A DNA stretch of 64,000 nucleotides from Metaphire vulgaris (GCA_018105865.1 CM030842.1:9091463-9155462); one strand, 5' to 3'. Shown: positions 11,466 to 22,112, counted from the first letter of the stretch. The notes: generated by a model not told the origin, from the letters alone. Program-made: numbers and translations.

Positions 11466-12462
11466 TTAACCCGTTCCAGGGGGATTTAGTTTTTTCAAGT
11501 CGTCCCCAATCGGGGTAAATAATTTGGGGAAAGGCTTCATTGAAAATGTAAAAAATTTACAAGTTTTAAACTTACTATATTTCAGGCAAAGCTCTCAAAG
11601 ATGCGGTTTGCACCGTTGTTTAGCATTTTATTGCTCTTGAACCATCCGTTACCAAAGAAGAAATTTTTTTGATTATTTAGGGTCCACCCTTTTCTGGAAA
11701 AATAGAATATTTTGGTCAAATTTTGACAAAAGCCCCATTGCAAAAAAATTTCAGCGGTAACCGAAACTTTGAGTAGAAAGTTGTAAAGGGTGTCGTTGGA
11801 ACAGAATGGTGCAAAAATTTTGAAGATTGGACAAAATTTGGGGTAGTTATGATTTTTCAAACCCTACTACTCATTGTTCAAGAAATGACTTTGCAAACAG
11901 ATTTTCAATCTGAAGCAATAACAACTCAGTATAAACAAGGCTATATAAAGCTAAAAAGATGTGGTTTGCACCGTTGTTTAGCATTCTTATTGCTCTTTTG
12001 AACCATATAGCCAAAAAGAAAATTTTGGGGTAGGGTTCACATTTACAGCCCAAAATGAACCCCAGAAAAAATTTCAAACTTTTGAATAGCAAAAAATTTT
12101 AGCGGTGACCCCAACTGTGAGCAAGAAAGTTCTAGGGCGGTGTAATTGGAACATAATAGTGCAAACATTTTGAAGATCAGGCCAAAATTGGCGGAGTTAT
12201 GATTTTTCAAACCCCATGAGTATTTTTCAGGGCATTTCAATGCAAAATCCCAGCATTTGGTGATCAACCAAGTTTTCTTGCTTATATAGTCAACAACAGT
12301 GAAGAATGTTGCTATCTATCAAATGGATGTAACTAAATCGAAAAAAGTTACTCATTGCATTTAAAACTTCAATGTCCGCGTACACACATGTTATATTGTG
12401 CACCGTTTTAAACGGCGATCATCAATAGTTTTGCCGTTTATAAAATTTTGTCAACAGGTTAA
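11466..12462. mobile_element. Decayed piggyBac-like element (TTAA-flanked)
   Basis: It begins TTAACCCGTTCCAGGGGGAT. A candidate right end with TTAA lies at 12459-12462 after a GTCAACAGG that may be a decayed terminus. The interior has two related units (about 11580-11870 and 11935-12230), both with a GATGCGGTTTGCACCGTTGT-like word and AACCATC. The same unit occurs in the better-preserved element at 18864-19540. There is no transposase. The right boundary is uncertain. Confidence 0.5.
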
Positions 12463-12714
12463 CATAGCCATATAGCAACAGGCTGCTACGTTCTACATAA
12501 GCATAAACAGGGCTGAAATCACAATTATTTCATTTGCATGAAGGGCAGTCAAGGAGTTGTCATAAACTAATATAGTTTTACAAGATTAATACTATAGCCA
12601 TTCGGCACATTTTCTATATACTAGCTCATAAGAATTAAACAAATTACCGGTAATTTTTTCACTCCTCCCTATTGTTAGCAGCAAAATTTGCAAATTAAGT
12701 TATTCAGACTTTCT
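12463..12714. other. Unassigned short stretch
   Basis: AT-rich sequence with no motif that I recognise. It separates the piggyBac-like element from the Tigger transposase remnant. Confidence 0.3.
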
Positions 12715-13285
12715 GGAATGATGTGACTGGGTGCATCAGTAGCAAAACGAAACGGTTTTCACATGACATGAGGCGGTTGAACAATATCAAAAGTTCCTAG
12801 AAGATGGAGTTAACCATCCATGCTTTCTTACTATCATAATAATTGCAGTAGAGGTCTGGATTGAAATTCTTGAAGCATCGAGGATTTTTAGTTTAGCCAA
12901 TGATTAGTGGTCACAGTTTGTCAGTGCTGTCAGCGTTAGCACACGGCATCGCCGATATTGATCCTTCAGCTTTTCACGCCCTTTGTCTTGTCTGCAGTTG
13001 TGAGTAATCAATTTGGCAGCAACCTGTAGAACAATCCAGTCTCATCCAGATTATAGGCATCACGTAATGCATAGCCTGCTATCCATTTTGCTGCCTGGTC
13101 ACATCCTTGACTAATGATGTTTGGGTAGACACCAGCTCTTTCACCACAGATTGTCTGACTTGTTATTCCAGAGCAAACTTTAAATCTCTGCATCCAGCTG
13201 TTGAAATAAGTGAAGTCCACTATTCCAAGCTGATTGCTGAACTGCTTGGCTTTTTCTCACAAAACAGCATCAGTTATTGCAGCAT
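12715..13285 (-). pseudogene. pogo/Tigger-type transposase, DNA-binding to catalytic region, broken
   Basis: Pogo/Tigger transposases (DDE_1, the source of CENP-B and Jerky proteins) cut and paste at TA sites. Minus-strand translation gives FNSWMQRFKVCSGI and AYNLDETGLFYRLLP (13220-13008), containing the first catalytic Asp in LDETGLF. After frame changes it reads CANADSTDKL, then IIG.TKNPRCFKNFNPDLYC (about 12980-12850), and KAWMVNSIF, FNRLMSCENRFVLLLM (about 12830-12725). The second catalytic block, normally LLLMDNAPSH, reads LLLMHPVTSF, so the Asp is lost. Stops follow DKL and occur within IIG*TKN. It is dead. Confidence 0.8.
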
Positions 13286-13377
13286 TCTGTGACCTGGCTG
13301 ATGAAAACCAAACTAGAAAGGCAGCCTCGAAATCAGGATGCTGTTTTTTTAACGAGAATTAAGGCTAAATTCTAGCC

Positions 13378-14478
13378 CAGGGTTGTCCAACTGGCGGCCT
13401 GCGGGCTGGATTCGGCCTGCGGGCCAATTTCATCCGGCCCGCCACCTAGTTTGGGAAAATATCAATTTTAGCAATAGGGCCGGTTATTACCGTTATTTTA
13501 TAGGGCTATACTAGGACTAGGAGGTTACCAAATTGCTTACTTATCCACACTCCGCAGGTTACGGCGGTTATTAAACTTACTTATTTGCTACTAATTACTA
13601 ACTTACTTACAATTGTCATCTCGATGCAAGTCTCATTCTCGCTCAGTTAAAATTTGACGCCGTTTTGAGCAGTTTGCTAATGAAATAACACTCTGGTTTC
13701 TTGTATCTGACTTGGCACCCCAATATTGATATTGACATTGCTGGTATTGTTAGGGGAAAACCTTTTCCACAGTACACTAGATTAGAAAGTCTTCATTCAA
13801 TAGAATAGAATGGATCATTAGATTGAAATCGAACAGAATCAATCGAATGACTGTCACTAGTCTTACTAAGTCGAACTAAGACACCGAGTCGGTAGAATAC
13901 TTACTAATTAATTTTAACTGGAATACTATGCTAAAAGGATTTATAGCAATATAGCTGTTTATAGCAGTTACCGCCAAAGTGTTTTTATTTCTTGGTTAAC
14001 ATTTAGTCTTATACTACATGCAGGGCCATCTGAACGAATTTTGATCAGGGGTGCAGATTTTTCCGAAGTTAAATTTTTATCTTTCAAATCCTTGACAAGC
14101 TAAAAAAAGGTCATCAACGCTCAATTTTACCTCAAAAAGCTTGGCAAGCAAAAAAGGTCATCTGCACATCTGCACCCCCTGTATTTTAGGATACAGGGGG
14201 TGCAGAGGTGTGCAGACCATCTTTCCAGGGGGTGCATTGCACCCCTACATTTTTTCAGGGGGTGCAGCTGCACCCCACCCCTTCCCCCCCCCCACCTCGG
14301 GCGGGCCTGACTACATGTAGTCGTATATAGTCTTATTTTATAACAGTTTTATATGGCATGCCATACATATATCATAATTAGGCTATGCCATATATTTAGT
14401 GCTACAACTTGCTTTGGCCTGCCAAGGGTCTAAGCATTTTTGTGCGGCCCGCAATGGCATGAAGGTTGGACAACGCTG
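13378..14478. mobile_element. hAT non-autonomous element (GGTTGTCCAACTGGCGG family)
   Basis: The termini CAGGGTTGTCCAACTGGCGG and the complement of AAGGTTGGACAACGCTG are flanked by a perfect 8-bp TSD, TTCTAGCC (13370-13377, 14479-14486). The subterminal GC-rich CGGCCTGCGGGCC and the AT-rich interior match the elements at 41290-49183 and 54707-56542. It hosts a further insertion at 14021-14309. There is no coding capacity. Confidence 0.9.
14021..14309. mobile_element. hAT MITE nested in the 13378-14478 element
   Basis: The ends CAGGGCCATC and GGGCGGGCCTG are flanked by a perfect 8-bp TSD, ACTACATG (14013-14020, 14310-14317). The related elements at 42.8 and 56.2 kb lack it at this position, confirming insertion. 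The interior has two GACAAGC..GGTCATC motifs and repeated GGGGGTGCAG words. Confidence 0.85.
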
Positions 14479-14486
14479 TTCTAGCC

Positions 14487-14907
14487 ATTTGTCCTAGGCA
14501 GCAATGATGTTGCCTACAATTCGCCTACTAACTGGTTGATCATATCAAGCACAACAGAGGCTGCTATTTCCTGTTGTGTTTTGGACTGATTGTTTTCATC
14601 TTAACAGCCATTGTAACTTTTAGCATGATTCTAAAATCTCTACCGACTGCAACGTCAATGAACTGGCACTGAAGCTGGGCATAATGGTTGGATGCAGGAC
14701 TGCACGGTCAGTCTGTTGATAAGCCTACAGTTTTGAATCGTCAATCAATCAACTGGGCGGGTGCTGGTGTTTATTGCTAATGACAGTCTTATTGCCCTGC
14801 GTTTGCAGCAAATTCTAGTACATGACTTGAGCCATGTACACGAAACTGCTGCCTCACCCCACCCACTACTATATTCTGATGCCAATGCTATCTGACGAAC
14901 TGTTCAG
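14487..14907. other. Unassigned sequence
   Basis: No gene or repeat boundary is recognised. It separates two hAT-type elements and may be remnant of an older transposon. Confidence 0.3.
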
Positions 14908-14915
14908 CTCTCTAA

Positions 14916-15271
14916 CAGCGGCGTAGCGTGCACTTTGGCCGCCGCCCCAAATTCATTCATATCAGATGCAGGTCTAGGGTCTTTGGTGCCAGAGGCGTAG
15001 CTTGCACTCATACCGCCCATATGGCCCATGTAGATGTTTCCCTAAAATTTTAAATTTTCCGCCCCTCTTAAAGTTTGCCGCCTTCATTAAAAATTTCTGA
15101 CAAGCAAAAAAGGTCACCGCTTCTAAAATTTGCCACCCATTTCAAATTTGCCATCCCTTTTAAAGCTTGCCACCTTCACTCAATAAACAATGCTGAGACA
15201 AAATTTGCCACCCCCAGTTGTGTGCCGCCTATGGCTAGAGCCATACTAGCCATTGGCACGCTACGCCTCTG
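14916..15271. mobile_element. hAT MITE (GGCGTAGCGTGCA termini)
   Basis: The left end CAGCGGCGTAGCGTGCACTT and the right end TTGGCACGCTACGCCTCTG are near-perfect inverted repeats. The flanks CTCTCTAA (14908-14915) and CTCTTTAA (15272-15279) match at 7 of 8. A second internal CAGAGGCGTAGCTTGCAC at about 14991 suggests a terminal duplication. One GACAAGCAAAAAAGGTCA motif lies inside. Confidence 0.8.
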
Positions 15272-15279
15272 CTCTTTAA

Positions 15280-15763
15280 CCTGTCTATACATGTATAAAG
15301 TGGGCTTTTTCAAAAACGGTTTGACCTGTATATATAACAGTATACGGGTCAAGCCCTTTTTACTGTATACTGAAAAGTATACTGAAAGCCATGCATTTGA
15401 TGCATTCTCATGGCAATGGTGAGATTAGCAAGGTCAAATTACATAGGACCAAACCCAGTGACTTGATGGCAAGTGCCAGAGGTGTGGGATGGTGGCTTAT
15501 CGAGTTAAAATGCATGGCAGAAAATTCATTCCAGACCTACGCGCGGCAAGAGGTGAGTTTGGCAGCTTAACGGGGGTGAGATAATGAGGTTTTAGTGTAT
15601 TTCATTCTCACTTCAAAGATCAGAAAATCAAATCAGGACTTTCCCATTTATAAGCCATCTCACTGAAGTTTGGTAAGATAGGTCTTGAAACTCAGATTTG
15701 ATTTTCATCAGGAAATCACGAAATGGGCAATGGCAGAGGACATGAGATAGTGTATAACTGTAT
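15280..15763. other. Unassigned sequence
   Basis: It contains GTATACTG repeats near 15350-15385. No gene or transposon ends were recognised. Confidence 0.3.
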
Positions 15764-16251
15764 ATCTAAGGCAGTGTTTCTCAAACTTTTTCGTCTTGCA
15801 GCACACTAGAAATACGTGAAAACATCGGCAGCACACTTGAAAAGACGTCACAATTTTTGCTGATGAAAGGCATCAAAACCTTCCCTCGTGAAAGCCAGCG
15901 AACATCAGTATGGCATAATAGGCATGTATATTTGGAATCCATTGCTTCTCAGAGCTGTGAAAGAAGTCAAGATTTAAGTGGTCAAGATTTTATGAATTTC
16001 ACAACTTGAATAGCTTGGTTCAGAACAGACTGCAATTCCTCTCTGCCGGCACACAGCCTCTTTGCAGATAAGACCCCTGTGGTACCTCTACTTAGGTGCC
16101 AATTAGAAACTGGAAACCTTGTGCATCTCAAGCTACCTAAGAGAAGTAAGCTCCCCAATCAAACTAGACACAGGCAGGGGTTGTATCTTAGTAGCTTAGG
16201 ACTACTTGGTCCCGCGTAGTCTTAGCTGCGAATTCACAACCCCTCCCAACA

Positions 16252-17375
16252 TAGGATTGCCAACTGTCCAGGATTGACCTGGACAATCCAGGAATTGACC
16301 AACGGTGTTCAGTGTCCAGGACAATTTAGAATTTGTTCAGGATTTCTCTGAAATCAGTGAAGTATTGCAGCTGGCTCCAATTACATTAAAACTAATGCAA
16401 GAAATGAGGAAATGTTTTTGAAAATAATTTCAGAGACTGTGTTGACAAAATTTCCTGAGCCTGTTAGTGGAATTGGCGAATTGCGACTCTTTACTAAATA
16501 TTAGAGTTTTTGGGTAGTCATGACACAACACTATTAGCATTCTTGGAAAAGGAGCTGCAGAGATAAGTAGACAAAGTGGCAGAAGCAAGTGAAGGCAAAG
16601 GACTAAAAATCAATACAAGAAAGACTTTTACTATGGTAGTCACCAAAAACAAAAGAAGTGCCCAAATGCAGGATTCTATTAAACGGAAGAGAAATAGAAC
16701 AAGAGCGCATTTCAAGTACTTGGGAAGCATTATCACAAGTGATGGAAGAAATGACAAAAACATCAAGACAAGAGCCGGCATGGCAAAATCTGCTTTCATG
16801 GAAATGAAACAGATACTGGCAAGCAAGAAAATTTCAAAAGAAACACGGCTCAGACTACTTACAGTAAGTGATACGTATGATCAGTTCTGCTTTATGGAGC
16901 AGAGACTTGGACCATATTAAAAGATATGAAAAAGAGACTGGAAGCTGCAGAAGTGTGGTTTTACAGGAGAATGTTAAAAGTTCCGTGGACGGATAAAAGA
17001 ACCAGCAAAGAAATTTTACTGATGATGGAAGAGGAACAAACACTGATGGCTACCATCAAGCTGACATATGAAATTTTTGGGGCACTTGATGAGGAAAGAG
17101 AGACTCGAGAACTTGGTAGTCAGGTCTAAAGGAATGGTGGAGGGTAAAAGATCAAGAGGAAATCAAAGATCAAAATACACAATATAAAATGGACGGATAT
17201 ATTTGGGGTTCCTGGAAAAGGGTTAACCTAAAAGTCAGATAAATGCCCAAGTTATGAAATTTAAGTAGCTCACTTAACATTTTAGATTTTGACTGGTCAA
17301 ATTCTGCTGTCATCGACTTTGACAGAGTTGTCGCTCAGTGTCCAGGAATAGAGTCACCGAAAGTTGGCAACTCTA
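16252..17375. mobile_element. Nested TIR element (TTGCCAACTGTCC ends)
   Basis: The left end TAGGATTGCCAACTGTC and the complement of the right end, TAGAGTTGCCAACTTTC, are inverted repeats. The 8-bp flanks TCCCAACA and TCTCCACA agree at 6 of 8. GTCCAGGA words follow both ends. It is probably an old hAT-type insertion inside 15772-17674, itself containing the LINE piece at 16560-17140. Confidence 0.6.
16560..17140 (+). pseudogene. LINE RT C-terminal fragment
   Basis: Plus-strand translation gives EGKGLKINTRKTFTMVVTK, then FKYLGSIITSDGRNDKNIKT, and after a frame change EAAEVWFYRRMLKVPWTDKR. These are the LNxxKT, FKYLGS and YRRML blocks that follow the RT domain in many non-LTR elements. The YGSETWTL block is corrupted (CFMEQRLGPY). 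It is a short, dead copy. Confidence 0.75.
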
Positions 17376-17682
17376 TCTCCACACCAGCATTGTCTCATAT
17401 ACCAAGGGGCTTGGCATGCGATGCTGTGCTTTCCATCCTCCCTAGTCCCAGGGGGCGAATTATCAAGACTCTAGATTCATCAGGCTCGTCGGTGATGCTA
17501 CGACCCTCACTGGCTATGCGTACAAGATAAGAGTGTTGAAGCACAGTCAATGATCTGAGACATTTAAAACATTGACATTTTAAATTTAATAAAATTTCCA
17601 ACAAATCCCACGGCACACCTGATAATCTCGCACGGCACACCAGTGTGCCGCGGCACACAGTTTGAGAAACACTGATCTATGG

Positions 17683-18290
17683 TAAAGAGTTAGACAGCTG
17701 AAAGTTGAAGCAAGTTATAATTAAAGTCTATGTATCTATGACACATATGGTGATAATAGATCTGTGCATGTTCCTCATTTCTTGCCACAGGCTGGATTAG
17801 AGGCCAAAATGGCTTAGATTAAACGGATTAGACAAAACGGATTAGATACAAAACGGCTATTGCCATATCTGGCCCGCGGGCCATACTTTGGAGACCCTTG
17901 AACTATATAGCTATTCATACAAGTACTTAGGCTATTTTATACATGTCTAAGTTGCAATGATTTCTCAGGAACGTTTAACTATAGTTGCTGTTATTCTATT
18001 TTATAATGACATCTCAATTATCTAAAGAGTTGAGCATTACATCTATGTAATGTTGTAATGTATCTGCTATCAAAGTTACCGAACAAGCAATGCTCGGTCA
18101 GTCAGGTCCCTACCTGGCTCGTATGCAAGGTTGCTGATGTCATCACTCCTCTACTTAGTCTGATTATCTCTGATGAACTGTGCCGATGCCTGCAAAACAG
18201 CTATTGTCATTTCCCACCTGAAGAAGCCGGCATTAGATCCAGGAGATCTCAATTCCTTTCGACCTATTTCCAACCTGACCTTTGTGTCAG
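17683..18290. other. Degenerate repeat sequence
   Basis: At 17868-17900, GGCCCGCGGGCCATACTTTG followed by GAGACCCTTG resembles one terminus of a hAT element like that ending at 35166. A LINE-like open stretch begins near 18060 but has no recognisable motif before 18340. Confidence 0.4.
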
Positions 18291-18583
18291 AACTCAGAGA
18301 GTGAGTAGCATGGCTGAATTCGCTGAGAGCAATATTCTTTTCCTTGTCAATCAATCTGCATTTCGGCGATTTCGCTCCACAGAAACAGTGGTTACCAAAG
18401 TTCACAATGACCTTGTGCATTCCATAGATGATGGCAAGGTCACCGCACTCATATTACTCTACCTTAGCTTGGCCTTCAACACAGTCGGCCACAATATACA
18501 GCTCCATGTCCTGGAGGATCCATGTGGGTTTCAAGTACCATTAGTTGATACCCTTGGATATTAGAAATGTTGCTATAGAAGTG
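18290..18583 (+). pseudogene. LINE RT N-terminal block fragment
   Basis: Translation gives NQSAFRRFRSTETVVTKVHN and DLVHSIDDGKVTALILLYLS followed by LAFNTVGHN. In CR1/L2 RTs this block is normally 'Q.aFR..HSTETAL..v.nDl...d.g...llv.LDLSaAFDTVDH'. The catalytic Asp of FDTVDH is Asn here. It is followed directly by an ATT microsatellite (18586-18625). Confidence 0.75.

Positions 18584-18585
<2 letters not shown>

Positions 18586-18625
<40 letters not shown>
18586..18625. repeat. (ATT)n microsatellite
   Basis: A pure ATT run of about 13 units follows the LINE fragment. Confidence 0.95.
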
Positions 18626-18734
18626 CCAATTTGGCTCTTTTATCACATAAAATTTTAACAATTTTCAGATAGAATTTCACTTCAAAGGCACATCATACAT
18701 GATGAGGTATGATGGTGTGAAAATAAGTTACAAT

Positions 18735-18777
18735 GATGATGAAGATGATGAAGATGATGATGATGATGATGATGACA
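18735..18777. repeat. (GAT)n microsatellite
   Basis: GATGATGAAGATGATG-type imperfect trinucleotide run. Confidence 0.85.
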
Positions 18778-18863
18778 GCCCACTGATGCTTTAATTTAAA
18801 ATATGTGGTTGTAACAGTGAGACATTGGTAGTATGGTTGTTGCAAATACTTGATTTTGATTAA

Positions 18864-19540
18864 CCCGTTAAGGGGGAATTAATTTTTACAAGACGTTACC
18901 AATTTGGGTAACTAATTTTGTGGAAAGTGTTTGTTTGAACTGTGAACATGTACTTTTTAAACTTACTATATTTCAGGCTATATAGAAGCTACAAAGATGT
19001 GGTTTGCATCATTGTTTAGCATTTTTATTGTACTTACCATCCATCCATGCCAAAAAAGAAATGTTGGGGGTTGGGCCCACCCTACAGGCCAAAATATGAC
19101 TCCCTCCCAAAAATAAGTTCAAAGGTCAATTAAAAATTTTTTCAGTGGTGACCCCTTAGGTTCAGCGGCAAAGTTGTAGGTGGGTGTCTTTGGAACAGAT
19201 TAGTTCGAAAATTTTGAAGATCGGACCCAATTTATGGGAGTTGTGATGTTTCTAGACCAGGCACCCATTGCTCGGAGAAGTGAAATTTTTTGCGAGAATC
19301 TTGAAATCTGCAGGCTATATAGAAGCTACAAAGATGTGGTTTGCATCATTGTTTAGCATTTTTATTGTACTTACCATCCATCTGTGCCAAAAAAGAAATC
19401 AAATCAAATCAAGAAAACGTTTTTAAACGGCGAACACCGTGGTGGAAGAGCAAAACAGTTGTGCGACGTTTTAAAACGTCGAACCCCGTTCGCATATGAT
19501 TTCCAGGCGACGTTTATAAACGTCAAACCCCGGTAACGGG
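18864..19540. mobile_element. piggyBac-like MITE with internal tandem unit
   Basis: TTAA flanks both ends (18860-18863, 19541-19544). The termini CCCGTTAAGGGGG and CCCCGGTAACGGG are partial inverted repeats; the CCCGTT start and TTAA target are typical of piggyBac. An interior unit recurs at about 18970 and 19310 (AGAAGCTACAAAGATGTGGT in both), and is shared with 11466-12462. Near the right end lie ACGTTTATAAACGTC-like palindromes. No transposase is present. It sits immediately upstream of the ankyrin exon. Confidence 0.7.
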
Positions 19541-19590
19541 TTAACCACTCTGAATGGTAAAAACCTTGATTTATCTCTGTCTCGCTCTGT
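19541..19590 (+). repeat. 50-bp direct repeat, copy 1
   Basis: The sequence starting TTAACCACTCTGAATGG and ending CTCTGT is repeated almost exactly at 19908-19957. The two copies bracket the ankyrin exon. Confidence 0.9.
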
Positions 19591-19734
19591 TATCACTGAT
19601 ATTTTATAGCTGAAAGCTATTTTGGGTCACTATTAAATGTCGACTTTGAAAGGAATTTTAGATTTCCATTCTGTGCTGAAAAATGTTGATAACTGAAAAT
19701 TGCATATTAATATGTTTCCTTCTTTAAAATTTAG

Positions 19735-19833
19735 AATGGGGAAACTGCACTACATGCTGCTGCTTTGTTTGGGCATTTGAAAGTTGTCCAAGAACTGGTT
19801 CAGGCTGGTGCAAAAGTGGACATCAGAAACAAA
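19735..19833 (+). CDS. Host ankyrin-repeat gene, internal exon
   Basis: This 99-nt exon encodes exactly one 33-residue ankyrin repeat. The translation starts NGETALHAAALFGHLKVVQE and continues LVQAGAKVDIRNK. It has the TALHxAA turn-helix signature, the VVxxLVxAGA helix 2, and the VDxRNK hairpin into the next repeat. It is bounded by an acceptor (AAAATTTAG|AAT) and a donor (AAA|GTGAGA), both phase 0. Codon use is open and undamaged, unlike the surrounding transposon relics. Spliced to the exon at 38467 it continues directly into D-N-F-T-A-L-D-Y, the next repeat. The upstream exons lie left of the window or were not recognised. Ankyrin repeats bind protein partners; the gene's specific role cannot be told from two exons. 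Confidence 0.85.
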
Positions 19834-19907
19834 GTGAGATTTTTTTATAGCAATGCAGGACCGGAATTGACTAACATAAATAATTCTCTTTGCTTTTACT
19901 GGCAGAT

Positions 19908-19957
19908 TAACCACTCTGAATGGTAAAACCTTGATTTATCTCTGTCTTGCTCTGTGT
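19908..19957 (+). repeat. 50-bp direct repeat, copy 2
   Basis: Near-identical to 19541-19590 (one A shorter in a homopolymer, C/T change in CTCGCT versus CTTGCT). Confidence 0.9.
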
Positions 19958-19997
19958 GTCTGTCTGTCTGTCTTTCTTTTTATCTCTATTTATATAT

Positions 19998-20014
19998 ATC
20001 TACTTTTATATATA

Positions 20015-20077
<63 letters not shown>
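19998..20077. repeat. (TA)n microsatellite
   Basis: An almost pure TA run, preceded by TGTC and TTTATA repeats from about 19955. Confidence 0.95.
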
Positions 20078-20079
<2 letters not shown>

Positions 20080-20345
20080 ATATTAAAAAGAGCAGATGAA
20101 AACAGACTGTTGGTGGCAGAAATGAGTTGTTTGAGAAAGATATTGGGGGTAAGTAGATTACAAAGAATAAGAAATGAAGACATCAGGAAAAGACTGGGGA
20201 TGAAAGAGACAATAATAGATAAAATCAGAACAAAAATACTTAGGTGGTACAGACACGTAAATAGAATGAAAAGCAACAGACTCCCATATAAAGCACTCTA
20301 CACATACACAGAAGGCAAAAGAGGAAGAGGAAGACCCAGGAAAAG
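20078..20345 (+). pseudogene. LINE C-terminal fragment
   Basis: The frame reads ILKRADENRLLVAEMSCLRK, then ILGVSRLQRIRNEDIRKR, and ends GKRGRGRPRKSG. These are the 'e...LR+ILgv...dr+rNe+iR' and GRGRPRK blocks found after the RT in one LINE group. The reading frame opens out of the TA microsatellite; the 5' part is missing. Confidence 0.75.
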
Positions 20346-20459
20346 TGGATAGATAACATCAAAGAAGACTTTGAAAGATATCAAATTACAATAATAGATG
20401 GAATGAGGTTAACAATGGAAAAAGATAAATGGAAAAGTTTTGTGACTAGCTATTGCAGC

Positions 20460-20745
20460 TTCCTTCTGCAAAAGAAAGAAGCTGCAATACTTCGGACACG
20501 TACAGCGGAACAGCGACACTAGGTCAACATTGGAGAGGACAATCCAACAAGGAATGATGTTGGGAACTAGACGAAGAGGGCGACCAGGGAGACGATGGGC
20601 GGATGATGTGGAAGAGTGGACAGGAATGAAAATGTCAGCAGCTGTCAAGAAGACAGGGGATCGACATGGTTGGAGGAAAGAAATCCATGCTGTCACCTTA
20701 ACTTCAGTTCATGAAGGAGCAAGGAGAAGATGATGATTGCCGCTA
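20460..20745 (+). pseudogene. Second LINE C-terminal fragment
   Basis: The frame at 20530-20733 reads MERTIQQGMMLGTRRRGRPG, then RRWADDVEEWTGMKMSAAVK, the usual C-terminus of a related LINE group (GxRRRGRPxxRWxDDIxxWTG). It lies head-to-tail with the previous fragment, so these are two independent truncated insertions. Confidence 0.75.
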
Positions 20746-20794
20746 ATGAGCTGGCAGAAAGCAACTATGATTATCATGATGATGATACCCTGAC

Positions 20795-20795
<1 letters not shown>

Positions 20796-20838
<43 letters not shown>
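20796..20838. repeat. (TA)n microsatellite
   Basis: Pure TA run. Confidence 0.95.
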
Positions 20839-20840
<2 letters not shown>

Positions 20841-20854
20841 GGCATGGTAACATC

Positions 20855-21110
20855 TGACATACAAATGCGCGCCGACATTTGCACATTTGCACGCCGACAT
20901 TAGCACGTATTTCGAGCGAAACACGACTGCTCTCCAATATAAAAATTGCGCTATATATTAAAAGCTACCTGTGATTTAGTAACCATAGTCCTAATCATAA
21001 CCCTAAATCTAACCCTAACTATAACCATAACCCTAACCCAAACTATATCAACAAATATTGTACAAATGTCGGCGCGTAAATGTCGGTCTCTCATTTGACG
21101 GGTCACGATC
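20855..21110. mobile_element. Small inverted-repeat element with telomere-like core
   Basis: ACAAATGCGCGCCGACATTT near the left and ACAAATGTCGGCGCGTAAAT near the right are imperfect inverted repeats. The core, about 20985-21048, is a degenerate TAACCCTAA-type run. No TSD could be defined. Confidence 0.5.
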
Positions 21111-21453
21111 AGGAATTATATCACCATATCCTATATATCTGGAAAAAAGGGAACCTTCGATAATTATGAAAACCAATGTCAATTATTTATTTTTTATTCT
21201 AGACCTCATTTCAATTCTAATATCAAATTAAATTGAATATGATCTTCATTTGAAAGCATTTTATTTGTTTGTCAACACACTCAATGACCTAGAAAATTAC
21301 ATCAGCCAACAAATAGGCAGAAAGCTGTTACCTTTGACAGCTGACTGAAAAAGTTATAGGCCACTCAAATGGGTAAACTGATTCTAATGAAATTTTGCAC
21401 TACTGACATAAATAAATGTCTCTTTATTTGTTTAAAATTTTTTGTCTAAATCG
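21111..21453. other. Unassigned sequence
   Basis: AT-rich with no gene or terminal repeat recognised. Confidence 0.3.
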
Positions 21454-21460
21454 GTGCAGA

Positions 21461-22105
21461 GGAGTGCAGGTATACCCATACCTGCTGGTATACCTTATTC
21501 TTACCCTTACCTGCAGGTAGGGGTAGGGTAGGGTACACATTTTATGGGTATGGGTATAGCGCTACAGGTACGGGTGCACCCGTTTTTACTCGTAAAAACA
21601 TGATATTTTCATTTATCACTACTATAGCAAATTAACAATGCAGTAATAGAGAAAATATTATTGAGTAAAGTGTATTAGTGTAACTTGTATATTACATTCA
21701 GTTTGTCAGACAGCTAATACCAACTACTGAGCCATATAATAGTTTAATCTTGATGGAATTAGTCTTGTAAGGTGAATTCGTGTGATTGTGTAAATGCCGT
21801 GGGGCCGTGAGTGTTGGCATACAAAACAAGGTTTCAGCCCTAATGCAGCAAAAAGAGCCACTAATTGTTAATTATTAAGATTAACTGCCATTGATCCATG
21901 GCACAAACAAACAAAGCAAACGTTTAATGTGGCCTACATGCCAGTGAATCGACGGTGTCGTCCCAGGAGGAATAACATGTCATTTATGAGTTGTATTGGA
22001 ACCGATGCACCAGCCTGTATCTGACTGATGCAGATACATGCCGATGTATCTGAATTGGCATGATACCGATGTAGGGAGGCATTTTGCTGTACCCGCACAT
22101 CTCTA
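21461..22105. mobile_element. Probable hAT-type non-autonomous element
   Basis: GTGCAGA occurs on both sides (21454-21460 and 22106-22112). The left end GGAGTGCAGGTATACCC and the complement of the right end, TAGAGATGTGCGGGTACAGC, are similar. The interior is rich in GGTAGGGGTAGGG-type and CCGATGTA words. A minus-strand frame at 22161-21934 starts MAPKRRSQQTW, which resembles BED-type starts, but it is too short to assign. Confidence 0.5.
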
Positions 22106-22112
22106 GTGCAGA

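Larger units (their letters stand above)
15772..17674. mobile_element. hAT element (CAGTGTTTCTCAAAC family) carrying nested elements
   Basis: The terminal repeats CAGTGTTTCTCAAACTTTTT and GTTTGAGAAACACTG have flanks ATCTAAGG (15764-15771) and ATCTATGG (17675-17682), 7 of 8 identical. Subterminal CGGCACACTTGAAAAG and CGCACGGCACACCAGTG words are mirrored. No transposase was recognised. The centre is occupied by a second TIR element (16252-17375), which contains a LINE fragment. Confidence 0.85.

Noticed and set aside
20409..20696. Minus-strand 95-codon frame
   Set aside because: It is the antisense shadow of a recognised LINE C-terminal fragment.
20985..21048. Interstitial telomere repeat
   Set aside because: The TAACCC-like units are few and degenerate and lie between inverted repeats of a small element, so they are part of a transposon rather than a telomere trace.
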